In this document: piece by piece, positions 51,012 through 59,550 of the stretch
How the letters are laid out: each line of letters opens with the position of its first letter
Position numbering within the stretch: the first letter of the stretch is position 1
Source: DASQBT01 sp963782495
GTDB lineage: Bacteria; Pseudomonadota; Gammaproteobacteria; Burkholderiales; Thiobacillaceae
Direction: 5' to 3'
Assembly (NCBI GenBank): GCA_963782495.1
Contig: CAWAJU010000014.1
Location: forward strand, 1-64,000
DNA length: 64,000 bases
Program-made: the position numbers and the translations under genes
Notes under the pieces: model-generated
What the model was told of the DNA's origin: nothing
Database searches by the model: none
Seen by the model: the letters and a program-made list of their open reading frames with translations, nothing else

Positions 51012-51815
51012 TCAATGATGCAGCAGGATTTGCGAAACAAACTTGCTCACTACATAGGCCAGAAATAGCAGGCCAAATCCCGCTATGGTCCAGCGTAATG
51101 CCATACGGCCACGCCATCCGCGCCAGTGACGGCCAGCCAGCAGGATGCCAAACACCACCCAGGACAGGACGGCGAAGACTGTCTTGTGGGTAAAGGGCAT
51201 GGCACGGCCAAACACTTCTTCGGAGAAGAAGATCCCGCTCGCCAAGGCCAGGGTCAGCAAAATGTAGCCTGACCAGATCAGCCTGAACAAGACGGTCTCC
51301 AAGGTCAGGAGGGGCGGCAGCCCCGACATTCCCCCCTGTGCCGAACCACGGTGCAGGCGCTTTTCAAACGCCGCCATGAATACCGCCTGCAGTGCCGCAA
51401 TCAACAACAGACTGAAGGACAGCAAGGACACGACCAGATGTGCCCTGAACCCGGGCAGGTTGGAAAATGGCACCGGACGCGCATCGGGAAAAACCAGCGG
51501 CATCAACACTCCCACCGCTGCCAGCACCGTGATCCAGGCCTGGACCCCGGGCAGCGCATAGCGCAAACTGGCCAGCCCGTAAACTAGGGCGGACAGCCAG
51601 AACAGGAGCGAAGTCGCGTTGCCAAACCCGAGATGCACGGCACCCTTGCCAAGCACACTGACCCCGAGCAGCCCCGCGTGCATCAACAAGGCCACCGGCA
51701 TCAACATCGACATCCCGAGGGAAACGCCTCGGGCATTCGTTGGGCGGAACAACTGCCAAGCGATCAGTCCGTAGCAGACGGCCGTTAAAACGGATACAGG
51801 CAGAAAGTAAGGCAT
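51012..51815 (-). CDS. CcsA-like cytochrome c assembly membrane protein (YpjD)
   Basis: A 267-residue protein with about eight transmembrane helices and the cytochrome c assembly family layout. His in FTHKTVFAVLSWVVFGILLA and FRAHLVVSLLSFSLLLIAAL match the heme-handling His of CcsA/YpjD. It is divergent from ffh, a position typical of ypjD. Whether it takes part in heme handling or another envelope task is not established. Confidence 0.88.
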   Translation of the reverse strand: MPYFLPVSVLTAVCYGLIAWQLFRPTNARGVSLGMSMLMPVALLMHAGLLGVSVLGKGAVHLGFGNATSLLFWLSALVYGLASLRYALPGVQAWITVLAAVGVLMPLVFPDARPVPFSNLPGFRAHLVVSLLSFSLLLIAALQAVFMAAFEKRLHRGSAQGGMSGLPPLLTLETVLFRLIWSGYILLTLALASGIFFSEEVFGRAMPFTHKTVFAVLSWVVFGILLAGRHWRGWRGRMALRWTIAGFGLLFLAYVVSKFVSQILLHH

Positions 51816-51862
51816 TCGTTAAAATAAGTAAGCATGCGCCACTATTATCCAACGGGCGCCAC

Positions 51863-51892
51863 ATGAATGCTACCCAAATGAATGCTACCCAA
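51863..51892 (+). repeat. Tandem 15-bp repeat and leader frame before ffh
   Basis: ATGAATGCTACCCAA occurs twice without a gap (51863-51877, 51878-51892), nine bases before the ffh ATG. Read from the first ATG it opens a 17-codon frame (MNATQMNATQGHRCLKI) ending at 51916, overlapping the ffh start out of frame. It could act as an upstream reading frame or be a slippage product. Confidence 0.7.
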
Positions 51893-51900
51893 GGACACCG

Positions 51901-53244
51901 ATGTTTGAAAATCTGACCGGCCGGCTGGCCTCAGTCGTCAAGACTCTGAGGGGCCAGGCCCGCATTACCGAAGCAAACATCTCTGACACACTGAGGCAGG
52001 TGCGGCTTGCGTTGCTGGAAGCAGATGTCGCGCTGCCAGTGGTCAAGCAGTTCGTCGAGGAGGTCAAATCCAAGGCCTTGGGCGCAGACGTGCTGCACAG
52101 TCTCACACCCGGGCAGGCGCTGATCGGTATCGTCCATGACGAACTGACCCAGATCATGGGCGGGAATGCCGCCGATCTCGATCTTGCCGCCCAACCTCCC
52201 GCCGTCATCTTGATGGCAGGCCTGCAGGGCTCCGGCAAGACCACCACTTCGGGCAAACTCGCGCTATTGCTCAAGGGTCGCAAGAAGAAAGTCCTGCTTG
52301 CCTCCTGTGACGTCTATCGCCCGGCCGCCATCGACCAGCTGCGACAATTGGGCGCACAGCTGGACGTGGCGTTCTTTGAGGCGGGCGAGCTGGCTTCCCC
52401 GGTGGACATCGCGCGCGCCGCGCAGGATCACGCGAAAAGACAATTCTTTGATGTCTTGATCGTCGACACCGCCGGCCGGCTTGCCATCGACGAGGCCATG
52501 ATGGCGGAAATCAAGGCGCTGCACGCCGCCCTCAAGCCCGTGGAAACACTGTTTGTGGTCGATTCCATGCAGGGACAGGACGCGGTCAATGTCGCCAAGG
52601 TGTTCAACGAAGCCTTGCCCCTGACTGGGGTAGTGTTGACCAAGCTGGATGGCGATGCCCGAGGCGGGGCGGCTTTGTCGGTCCGCCACATTACCGGCAA
52701 GCCGATCAAATTCGCTGGCGTCGGGGAAAAACCCAACGGCCTGGAAGCCTTCCATCCCGAACGCATGGCCTCTCGGATCCTGGGCATGGGCGATGTGCTC
52801 TCGCTCATCGAACACGCGCAGACCTCGGTGGACATGGTGGAAGCAAAGAAGCTTGCCGACAAGGTCAAGAAGGGCAAGAACTTCGACCTGGAGGATTTCA
52901 AGAGCCAGATCATCCAGATGAAGAAGATGGGCGGCCTGTCCGCGCTCATGGACAAGCTTCCCGGAGCAGGCCAGATGCCTCAACTCAATGGCAATGAAGA
53001 CAAGGCCATCAACCGTGTGGAAGGCATCATCAACTCCATGACCCGGCAAGAGCGCCAGAAGCCCGAGCTCCTCAAGGCCTCGCGCAAGCGCCGCATCGCT
53101 GCAGGGGCGGGAGTGTCCGTGCAGGAAGTCAACAAGCTGCTCAACCAGTTCGAGCAGGCGCAAAAAATGATGAAGATGATGTCCAAGGGCGGGCTGGGAA
53201 AGATGATGCGGGGGATGAAGGGCATGATGCCGGGCGCCAAGTAG
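51901..53244 (+). CDS. ffh: Signal recognition particle protein Ffh
   Basis: A 447-residue SRP54-type GTPase. N domain (1-90), G domain with GLQGSGKTTTSGKLA (G1), DTAGRLAID (G3), TKLDGDARGG (G4) and GVGEKPNGLEAFHPERMASRILGMGD, then the Met-rich M domain (about 300-447, ending GKMMRGMKGMMPG) that binds signal sequences and 4.5S RNA. The start is next to the tandem repeat described separately. Length is standard. Confidence 0.97.
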   Translation: MFENLTGRLASVVKTLRGQARITEANISDTLRQVRLALLEADVALPVVKQFVEEVKSKALGADVLHSLTPGQALIGIVHDELTQIMGGNAADLDLAAQPPAVILMAGLQGSGKTTTSGKLALLLKGRKKKVLLASCDVYRPAAIDQLRQLGAQLDVAFFEAGELASPVDIARAAQDHAKRQFFDVLIVDTAGRLAIDEAMMAEIKALHAALKPVETLFVVDSMQGQDAVNVAKVFNEALPLTGVVLTKLDGDARGGAALSVRHITGKPIKFAGVGEKPNGLEAFHPERMASRILGMGDVLSLIEHAQTSVDMVEAKKLADKVKKGKNFDLEDFKSQIIQMKKMGGLSALMDKLPGAGQMPQLNGNEDKAINRVEGIINSMTRQERQKPELLKASRKRRIAAGAGVSVQEVNKLLNQFEQAQKMMKMMSKGGLGKMMRGMKGMMPGAK

Positions 53245-53325
53245 CCTTGGTCGCAAGCCTCTGGTAAGACAGCGTTTTTTCGCTTACAATTCGCGGTTTT
53301 CCGATTTCTATACTGGATCAAGACC

Positions 53326-53577
53326 ATGGTTGTCATTCGCCTTACCCGTGGCGGCGCCAAGAACCGCCCCTACTACAACGTGGTGGTGGCCGATTCCCGC
53401 TCACGCCGCGACGGCCGCTTCATAGAGCGGCTCGGTTTCCATAATCCGGTCGCACGGGAGGGAACCGAGGGCACTCGCATCGACCTGACCCGCATCGATC
53501 ACTGGGTCAAGAACGGCGCCCGGCTGTCCGATACGGTGGCCCGCCTGGTCAAAGAGCGGGCCAAGGCATCTGCCTGA
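53326..53577 (+). CDS. rpsP: 30S ribosomal protein S16
   Basis: An 83-residue protein, MVVIRLTRGGAKNRPYYNVV then ADSRSRRDGRFIERLGFHNP, the S16 signature. First gene of rpsP-rimM-trmD-rplS. A TATACT hexamer around 53310 is a likely -10 box just upstream. Standard length. Confidence 0.97.
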   Translation: MVVIRLTRGGAKNRPYYNVVVADSRSRRDGRFIERLGFHNPVAREGTEGTRIDLTRIDHWVKNGARLSDTVARLVKERAKASA

Positions 53578-53587
53578 TCGGATAGTC

Positions 53588-54067
53588 ATGGGGCGCATTG
53601 GCGCCCCTTTCGGCATCAAGGGCTGGATCAAGATTCAACCCTACACCGAGAGTCTCGACAGCCTGATTGACTATGACGTCTGGCAAATCAATCAGGGCGC
53701 GGCATGGCAGGATTTCGAGGTCGAGGAAGCCGCCGTTCATGGTGATGGAGTGATTGCCAAACTGCTCGGGATAGAAGACAGGGATCAGGCATTCGCACTG
53801 CGTGGCAAGGAAATCGCGGTCAATCGGGAACAATTACCGGAGCCGGCGGCAAATGAGTATTACTGGAACGACCTGATCGGCATGACGGTGTTTAACCGGG
53901 AAGGCGTGGAACTTGGCCAGGTGACCGGCCTGATGGAAACCGGCAGCCATGACGTGCTGGTGATAAAAGGCGAGCGGGAAAGGCTGATCCCGTTTGCGGA
54001 TGCGTATGTTGCGCACGTGGATCAGTTGGACAGGCGGATCGAAGTGAATTGGGAGCCGGACTGGTGA
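53588..54067 (+). CDS. rimM: 16S rRNA processing protein RimM
   Basis: A 159-residue assembly factor for the 30S head, binding S19. MGRIGAPFGIKGWIKIQPYT starts directly at the conserved GRIGAPFG motif; homologues usually have two or three more residues before it, but no start codon is available upstream in frame. PRC-barrel domain (about 85-159) has NDLIGMTVFNREGVELGQVT. Ten bases after rpsP; stop overlaps trmD. Confidence 0.94.
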   Translation: MGRIGAPFGIKGWIKIQPYTESLDSLIDYDVWQINQGAAWQDFEVEEAAVHGDGVIAKLLGIEDRDQAFALRGKEIAVNREQLPEPAANEYYWNDLIGMTVFNREGVELGQVTGLMETGSHDVLVIKGERERLIPFADAYVAHVDQLDRRIEVNWEPDW

Positions 54068-54819
54068 GATTCGATGTCATCACCCTTTTCCCGGCACTGT
54101 TCGACATCGTTCTGGATTTCGGCATTACTGCCCGGGCCATGGATAGAGGGTTGTTCCGCTTTCAGGCCTGGACCCCGCGGGACTTCACCACCGATGCATA
54201 CAAGACGGTGGACGACAGGCCTTACGGGGGCGGCCCCGGCATGGTAATGCTGGCCGAACCGCTGGAAGCCACCATGGATGCGATAGCGGCGGTCCAGGAG
54301 AGTGAGGGGCTCACTCCCTGGGTTGTGTACTTCACACCCCGCGGCACGGTGTTGAACCACGCCAAGGTGACGGAACTGGCAGCCAGGCCGGCCCTCACCC
54401 TGATCGCCGGGCGTTATGAAGGCGTGGATGAAAGATTGTTGCAGCGCCGGGTGCAGGAGGAAATCTCGCTTGGGGATTTTGTTCTCTCCGGCGGGGAAAT
54501 TCCCGCTCTGGCGCTAATGGATGCTCTCATCCGGCGGTTGCCGGGCAGCTTGGGTAACGAAGCGTCTGCAGGGGAAGATTCATTCGCGGAAGGCTTGCTC
54601 GAAGGACCCTGCTACACGCGACCCGAGGTGTACCGCGAAATGGCGGTGCCGGAAGTGTTGACTAGCGGGAATCACAAGGCCATTGCCCGCTGGCGGCTCA
54701 AACAGAGCCTGGCAACGACTTGGCGGAAACGCCCAGACTTGATTGCCTGCCGGAATCTGCGTGCCGACGAGCAAGAATTACTCGACGAAATTCGTTGGGA
54801 AGAGGAAGGTCTCGAATAG
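54064..54819 (+). CDS. trmD: tRNA (guanine-37-N1)-methyltransferase
   Basis: A 251-residue SPOUT methyltransferase. GTG start at 54064 overlaps the rimM stop (GTGA). Motifs: RFDVITLFPALFDIVLDFGI, DDRPYGGGPGMVMLAEPLEA, LIAGRYEGVDERLL, EEISLGDFVLSGGEIPAL and GLLEGPCYTRPEVY form the trefoil knot and substrate site. A slightly earlier start in frame has no homology. Confidence 0.97.
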   Translation: MRFDVITLFPALFDIVLDFGITARAMDRGLFRFQAWTPRDFTTDAYKTVDDRPYGGGPGMVMLAEPLEATMDAIAAVQESEGLTPWVVYFTPRGTVLNHAKVTELAARPALTLIAGRYEGVDERLLQRRVQEEISLGDFVLSGGEIPALALMDALIRRLPGSLGNEASAGEDSFAEGLLEGPCYTRPEVYREMAVPEVLTSGNHKAIARWRLKQSLATTWRKRPDLIACRNLRADEQELLDEIRWEEEGLE

Positions 54820-54825
54820 AGGCTA

Positions 54826-54956
54826 TTATTGGTTCGTGTAGAACCAATAACAATTGAAACAGCGGGTTATTGAGACGGCCCCGCTGATCTGGACAGGTGA
54901 ATGGGGCACGACCATGTGCCCATTCCTGGTACGTGTTAGCCGTCTCAATAACCGCG
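54826..54956 (+). promoter_or_regulatory. Nested inverted repeats between trmD and rplS
   Basis: Three hairpins. (1) TTATTGGTTC 54826-54835 with GAACCAATAA 54841-54850, 10 bp. (2) GGTTATTGAGACGGC 54865-54879 with its exact complement 54939-54953, 15 bp, enclosing about 59 bases. (3) Inside it GAATGGG-CAC 54899-54909 with GTGCCCATTC 54916-54925, one bulged G. Two bases of shared GTTATTG/TTATTGG text link stems 1 and 2. No T run follows. The rplS ATG comes about 50 bases later with a weak ribosome site. It could be a cis-acting L19 leader or an inserted repeat. Confidence 0.65.
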
Positions 54957-55003
54957 CAATGTTTCCTCTGGAAACCAATTCGCGAATTATGAATGAGTGA
55001 ATC

Positions 55004-55381
55004 ATGAACATCATCGAACAACTGGACAAGGAAGAAATCTCCCGCCTGGGCAAAACCATTCCCGTCTTCGCTCCTGGCGATACCGTGGTGGTGCAGGTCA
55101 AGGTCAAGGAAGGCGACAAGGAGCGACTGCAGGCCTACGAAGGCGTGGTAATCGCCAAACGCAACCGCGGCATCAACTCCGCCTTCACGGTGCGCAAGAT
55201 TTCTGCGGGCGAAGGCGTGGAGCGGACTTTCCAGACCTACTCGCCGCTGGTCGCTGCGATCGAGGTCAAGCGCCGCGGCGACGTCCGCCGCGCCAAGCTG
55301 TACTACCTGCGCGAACGTTCCGGCAAGAGCGCCCGCATCAAGGAAAAGTTGCCCAACCGCGCCAAGGCATCGGCTCAATGA
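55004..55381 (+). CDS. rplS: 50S ribosomal protein L19
   Basis: A 125-residue protein at the 30S-50S interface. MNIIEQLDKEEISRLGKTIP, then FAPGDTVVVQVKVKEGDKER, RNRGINSAFTVRKISAGEGV and YYLRERSGKSARIKE are typical. E. coli L19 has 115 residues, so the C-terminal tail (EKLPNRAKASAQ) is slightly longer. Last gene of the operon, followed by a strong terminator. The ATG lacks a good Shine-Dalgarno sequence. Confidence 0.97.
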   Translation: MNIIEQLDKEEISRLGKTIPVFAPGDTVVVQVKVKEGDKERLQAYEGVVIAKRNRGINSAFTVRKISAGEGVERTFQTYSPLVAAIEVKRRGDVRRAKLYYLRERSGKSARIKEKLPNRAKASAQ

Positions 55382-55401
55382 GACGCATATCCCTGAACTG
55401 G

Positions 55402-55428
55402 AAAAGCCCTCCTCGCGAGGGCTTTTTT
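55402..55428 (+). terminator. Rho-independent terminator after rplS
   Basis: AAAAGCCCTC at 55402-55411, loop CTCGC, GAGGGCTTTT at 55417-55426, then further T residues. A 10-bp stem with a T tail 21 bases after the rplS stop: the clearest terminator in the window. Confidence 0.93.
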
Positions 55429-55453
55429 GTTGGCCGCGAATGAGGTTTAGAAT

Positions 55454-55921
55454 GTGGACATGGATGATGCTGTCATCAACGCGCCGTTTGGTCAGCTCAG
55501 GCTGATCGCCGAAAACGATGCCCTCACCGCGATCGAGTTTCTGCTTGAGCGTCGTGCCCCGAAACAGCCCGTTTCGCCGCTGCTCAGGGAAACCGAGGCT
55601 CAACTCGGAACCTACTTCCGCAATCCACGCCACCAATTCGACCTGCCCATGCTTTTGAGCGGCACCGACTTTCAGCGCAGGGTGTGGCAAGCTCTGTCCG
55701 ACATCCAGCCCGGCGCTCCACTCACCTATGGTCAACTGGCGGGGAAACTGGGCACTGGGCCACGTGCCATAGGCGGCGCCTGCGGCGCGAATCCGATCCC
55801 CGTCATCGTGCCCTGCCACCGGGTTGTTTCCGCTTCCGGACTGGGTGGATTCATGCGCACCCGCTACCTTGGCCCGCTCAACATCAAGTCATGGCTGCTG
55901 GCGCATGAGCGCCCCGACTGA
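55454..55921 (+). CDS. ogt: Methylated-DNA--protein-cysteine methyltransferase
   Basis: A 155-residue suicide DNA-repair protein taking alkyl groups from O6-guanine. Acceptor Cys121 lies in NPIPVIVPCHRVVSASGLGG; the helix-turn-helix is LTYGQLAGKLGTGPRAIGGA with the Arg finger. FQRRVWQALSDI precedes it. Start ATG 55454 with an ATG (MD) six bases later as alternative. The last 17 bases overlap xerD. Confidence 0.94.
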   Translation: MDMDDAVINAPFGQLRLIAENDALTAIEFLLERRAPKQPVSPLLRETEAQLGTYFRNPRHQFDLPMLLSGTDFQRRVWQALSDIQPGAPLTYGQLAGKLGTGPRAIGGACGANPIPVIVPCHRVVSASGLGGFMRTRYLGPLNIKSWLLAHERPD

Positions 55922-56807
55922 TCCGGCATCTATCGAACAGTTCTGCGATCGTCTGTGGTTGGAAGAAGGCTTGGCCGACCTTACCCTGGCGGCGTACCGG
56001 CGCGACATGCGCGGCTTTGCACAATGGCTCCTGAACCAGCGCCACAAGGGACTAGAGAATGCGCTGCAGATGGATGTGGAGGCCTACCTGGCTCACCGCT
56101 TTGCGCAGAAAACCAAACCGCGCAGCGCCGCGCGTTACCTGTCCACCCTCAAGCGCTTTTACCGCTGGCTGACGCGGGAAAACAGGATTGCCCTCGACCC
56201 CACGCTCAACCTGGACAGCCCCAAGCTACCCCGCTCGTTGCCCAAGAGTCTGTCAGAAGCAGATGTGGAGCGCCTGTTGGCGACAAGCGATCTGAATAGC
56301 CCCCTGGACCTGCGTGACAAGGCCATGCTGGAAACCCTGTACGCCACCGGATTGCGCGTGTCCGAATTGGTCGGTTTGAAATTCCTCGGGCTGAATCTGG
56401 ATGCCGGCGTGGTGCGCGTTACCGGCAAGGGCGGCAAGGAACGCCTGGTGCCGCTGGGAGAAGAAGCCATCCTCTGGCTTGGCCGCTATCTCAAACAGGC
56501 GCGTCCGGAATTGTTGAACCGACAAACCAGTGATGCCGTGTTCGTTACCCATCATGGCAAGGGCATGACGCGGCAGGCTTTCTGGTACTTGCTCAAGCGA
56601 CGCGCCCGCGCCGCCGGTCTGACCCAGCCACTCTCACCCCACACCCTGCGCCACGCCTTCGCCACCCACTTGCTCAATCACGGCGCCGACCTGCGCGTGG
56701 TGCAGATGTTGCTGGGTCACGCCGATATCTCCACCACCCAGATCTACACCCACGTGGCGCGGGAACGGCTCAAGCAGTTGCATGGCCAACACCATCCAAG
56801 GGGCTAA
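55905..56807 (+). CDS. xerD: Tyrosine recombinase XerD
   Basis: A 300-residue recombinase that resolves chromosome dimers at dif with XerC. N-terminal SAM-like domain (FCDRLWLEEGLADLTLAAYR), then catalytic residues: Arg in ATGLRVSELVGL, Lys in GKGGKERLVPL, HTLRHAFATH, LGHADISTTQIYTHV (His and Tyr). The start lies inside ogt (ATG 55905). XerD rather than XerC is inferred from ogt linkage and length. Confidence 0.94.
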   Translation: MSAPTDPASIEQFCDRLWLEEGLADLTLAAYRRDMRGFAQWLLNQRHKGLENALQMDVEAYLAHRFAQKTKPRSAARYLSTLKRFYRWLTRENRIALDPTLNLDSPKLPRSLPKSLSEADVERLLATSDLNSPLDLRDKAMLETLYATGLRVSELVGLKFLGLNLDAGVVRVTGKGGKERLVPLGEEAILWLGRYLKQARPELLNRQTSDAVFVTHHGKGMTRQAFWYLLKRRARAAGLTQPLSPHTLRHAFATHLLNHGADLRVVQMLLGHADISTTQIYTHVARERLKQLHGQHHPRG

Positions 56808-56990
56808 GACGTCGCGAACGATCGAAGATGGGTGCATCGTTTCAATTTCTCGTTGCAACGTTATTTCTGTTTCCGGCCTTCCGCTGGCCTCCAAGCCAAC
56901 CTCCAGCAGCGTATGTGGCCATGTAATTCCATCGTGCGTCCGCATTTGCTCAGTTCATTCAGGAATATCGCCGCTGCAATCGGTGACAAC

Positions 56991-57725
56991 TCAATATCTG
57001 GACTTGATAAACAAGGACAACGCCGAGGCGAGTAATAGCAGGCCTATCAGGCGCATCACCTGAGATTGACTCAAACCGGTATGCGCATGACTACCCGCAT
57101 AAAGTGCAAGCAGCGCAATCGGCAGGCCAAGCCCGTAGCCTTTCCAGACCTGCGCATTCAGTAGCAGCCCTGCAGTGGCAAAACTGGTGATCCGCATGAG
57201 CCCTTCGAGAAAGAACACCCCCGAAAGGGTGGCGCGCAGCTGTCCCTTGTCCCTCAGGCGGTGCGAAAGATAAATCACGTAAGGCGGGCCGCCGGTGCCA
57301 AACAGCGCGCCGATGGTGCCGCCCGCGAGGCTGGCCGGCAGCGCCCACAGACGGGAGATGGGATTTTCGCCATGCAGGTTGAGCAGATTGCGGATGGCGA
57401 AGATCAGTACGAAGACTCCCAGGCCGATCAGCAATGGAGTTTTCGGCAGGTTGATCAACAGCGTCGTGCCAAGCACCACACCGACGATGCCAAACGGGAT
57501 CAGCCATTTGGCCTCATCCCATCGCACGTGTTTTAAGTTCAAGCCACCCAACACAAGCGAAGCGGTAAAGTCGAGCAGTAGAATGGTGGGCACTACGAGC
57601 CGCACGGGAAACATCAGGGCCAGCAAAGGCACCGCCACAAGCCCCGAACCAAACCCGCTGATCCCGCGAATGAAATATGCCAGGGCCAGCACCAGGACAG
57701 CGTAGAGCCCATGGCCCAGGCTCAA
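56991..57725 (-). CDS. TauE/SafE-family sulfite/anion permease
   Basis: A 244-residue membrane protein with about eight helices. RGISGFGSGLVAVPLLALMF and GTIGALFGTGGPPYVIYLSH are the paired family repeats. The likely start is TTG at 57725, overlapping the folB stop (TTGA); the frame is open further into folB, but no ATG gives a better start. Members export sulfite, sulfoacetate or related anions; the substrate here is unknown. 183 bases separate it from convergent xerD, with nothing notable in them. Confidence 0.82.
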   Translation of the reverse strand: MSLGHGLYAVLVLALAYFIRGISGFGSGLVAVPLLALMFPVRLVVPTILLLDFTASLVLGGLNLKHVRWDEAKWLIPFGIVGVVLGTTLLINLPKTPLLIGLGVFVLIFAIRNLLNLHGENPISRLWALPASLAGGTIGALFGTGGPPYVIYLSHRLRDKGQLRATLSGVFFLEGLMRITSFATAGLLLNAQVWKGYGLGLPIALLALYAGSHAHTGLSQSQVMRLIGLLLLASALSLFIKSRY

Positions 57726-58084
57726 ATGCGCGAACCCCGTTCGATGGTGATGCCCAGTTCCTTGATGCCGCGCACGATGGCGAACTTGGTGACGCTGACC
57801 TTCACCCAGGGCGCGCCAAACTCGTTCAGTACAATGCGCGCAACGTGCTCGGCGACGGCCTCCACCAAAGTGATGGGCTGTGGTGTGTTGTTCAGGTAAT
57901 CCTTGATACGGCCCGCGACCGCGCCATAGTCGATGGTGTCCGTCACCTGGTCCGTGTCGCACGCCTTGTTGTGTGGCAGGCCGATCTCAAGATCCATGCG
58001 CACCGGCTGCGGCGTTTTGCGTTCCCACTCGTATATGCCGATAATGAGGTCGAGGCGAAAGTCCCGCAAGAACAGTATATCCAT
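57722..58084 (-). CDS. folB: Dihydroneopterin aldolase
   Basis: A 120-residue enzyme of folate synthesis. MDILFLRDFRLDLIIGIYEW (IGI-E motif), TDTIDYGAVAGRI, TLVEAVAEHVARIVL and the Lys in WVKVSVTKFAIVRG are the folB signatures. Divergent from plsY with a 33-base gap (58085-58117), as in many betaproteobacteria. Confidence 0.95.
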   Translation of the reverse strand: MDILFLRDFRLDLIIGIYEWERKTPQPVRMDLEIGLPHNKACDTDQVTDTIDYGAVAGRIKDYLNNTPQPITLVEAVAEHVARIVLNEFGAPWVKVSVTKFAIVRGIKELGITIERGSRI

Positions 58085-58117
58085 GAGCCACGCGCCCCAA
58101 CGAAAGACGCAATTTTA

Positions 58118-58732
58118 ATGGAAAGCCTAGCCTTCGCCCTGCCCTATTTCATCGCTGCCTACTTCATTGGTTCGCTCTCTTTCGCCGTCATTGTCGCCCG
58201 CTTGATGGGCTTGCCCGATCCGCGCTCTTTCGGTTCCGGCAACCCGGGCGCGACCAACATGTTGCGCACCGGCAAGAAGACGGCAGCGGCACTGACTCTG
58301 GTGGGCGACCTTGCCAAGGGATTTATCGCCGTCCTGCTCGCAGGTTGGATCGGAAGCAAGCTCGATCTGGCCTGGCTGGCAAGCTATGCAGCCGCGCTGG
58401 GTGTCATCGTTGGCCATCTCCTTCCGGTCTATTTCGGCTTCAAGGGCGGCAAGGGCGTGGCCACCGCGCTGGGGGTGATGTTTGCCTTGCAGCCGCTGCT
58501 GGGCCTGCTGTGCCTAGTGAGCTGGTTGGTCGTGTTCTGGCTGACACGCACTTCGTCGCTGTCCGCACTGGCCGCCGCTGCCGCGGCGCCGGTCTACGGT
58601 CTGATATTGCTCAAGGACGCCAGAGGCTTTGCAGTGCTGCTGACAATCTCCGTTCTGCTGTTCTGGCGGCACCGAACCAACATCAAGCGGCTTTTGGCGG
58701 GTGAAGAAGGGCGCTTTGCCAAACCCAAATAG
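58118..58732 (+). CDS. plsY: Glycerol-3-phosphate acyltransferase PlsY
   Basis: A 204-residue membrane protein that acylates glycerol 3-phosphate from acyl phosphate. Five helices; motifs FIGSLSFAVIVARLMGLPDP, RSFGSGNPGATNMLRTGKK, GHLLPVYFGFKGGKGVATAL are the conserved PlsY loops. The ATG at 58118 is used; the longer frame runs antisense through folB. Seventeen bases before the coiled-coil protein gene. Confidence 0.95.
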   Translation: MESLAFALPYFIAAYFIGSLSFAVIVARLMGLPDPRSFGSGNPGATNMLRTGKKTAAALTLVGDLAKGFIAVLLAGWIGSKLDLAWLASYAAALGVIVGHLLPVYFGFKGGKGVATALGVMFALQPLLGLLCLVSWLVVFWLTRTSSLSALAAAAAAPVYGLILLKDARGFAVLLTISVLLFWRHRTNIKRLLAGEEGRFAKPK

Positions 58733-58749
58733 GCATAGAGGACATCGCC

Positions 58750-59550
58750 ATGGCCTGGTTTGAAAAGGAAATGAGTTTCGCCAAGGACAGCCTGGCGGAA
58801 GTATCACAGCAAGCCATAGAACGCGCGGGAGAACGGCTGACCGGCGTGGTCAAGGACGGCGTGTCGCAGGCCGGCACCGAGTTGCGCGAGGTCATTGAGC
58901 GCGCGGGTGAGGAAATCGACGCCAAGCTGGACAAGATCTCCCAGGAACTGCACAACCAGCGCCAGTTCACCAAGGATGACATACGCGAGATGGTGGACTA
59001 TGCGGCAGACAAGCTGTCCACTGTGTTGGACGAACGCGTCGCGGTCGCCAAGCGGGAGATCTCCAGCCTGGTGGAGGAGAAGATCGAATTCTTCAAGGAG
59101 GAAATCGACGACTTCTTCATTCGCCGCCAGGACGATCTGGCGCGCGAGCGGCGGCGAATGTTTCTCAATGTGGTGATCGCGGTGATGGCTTCGCTGATGG
59201 TGGGCGCCGTGTCCTGGATGTATCACCGTTTCATGGGAGGCAGCCTCGACCTGTTCGGCATCTTCCGCATCATCTTCGCCTCGTTGACCGGCGGATATCT
59301 GGTGTATCTGGCCATTTCCCTTGCGCGCCGCTGGCTCACCATGAGCGAGCACAAGAAGGATGCCATGTATCTCACCATGCGCTACTGGGGCGTACTGCGC
59401 CCGGAAAGCATCTTCATGAACCTGGTGTTGCTATGTCTGGCCGCCCTGCTGTTCGGTCTGGTCATCTTCCCGGATGTGCTGGTCCAGATCCCCGGCGGCA
59501 AGGCCATCCTGGACTGGGTGCACAACGCCATGCCGCGGCTACGGCAGTAG
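58750..59550 (+). CDS. Coiled-coil protein with three membrane spans
   Basis: A 266-residue protein of no family known to me. Residues 10-135 are charged and helical with heptad-like spacing (EVSQQAIERAGERLTGVVKD; LREVIERAGEEIDAKLDKIS), like apolipoprotein/LEA-type amphipathic helices. Hydrophobic segments lie at about 138-158, 168-193 and 221-247. MAWFEKEMSFAKDS is a plausible start, with GAGGACATC upstream. Co-directional with plsY, so a lipid or membrane-surface role is conceivable but unproven. Confidence 0.8.
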   Translation: MAWFEKEMSFAKDSLAEVSQQAIERAGERLTGVVKDGVSQAGTELREVIERAGEEIDAKLDKISQELHNQRQFTKDDIREMVDYAADKLSTVLDERVAVAKREISSLVEEKIEFFKEEIDDFFIRRQDDLARERRRMFLNVVIAVMASLMVGAVSWMYHRFMGGSLDLFGIFRIIFASLTGGYLVYLAISLARRWLTMSEHKKDAMYLTMRYWGVLRPESIFMNLVLLCLAALLFGLVIFPDVLVQIPGGKAILDWVHNAMPRLRQ

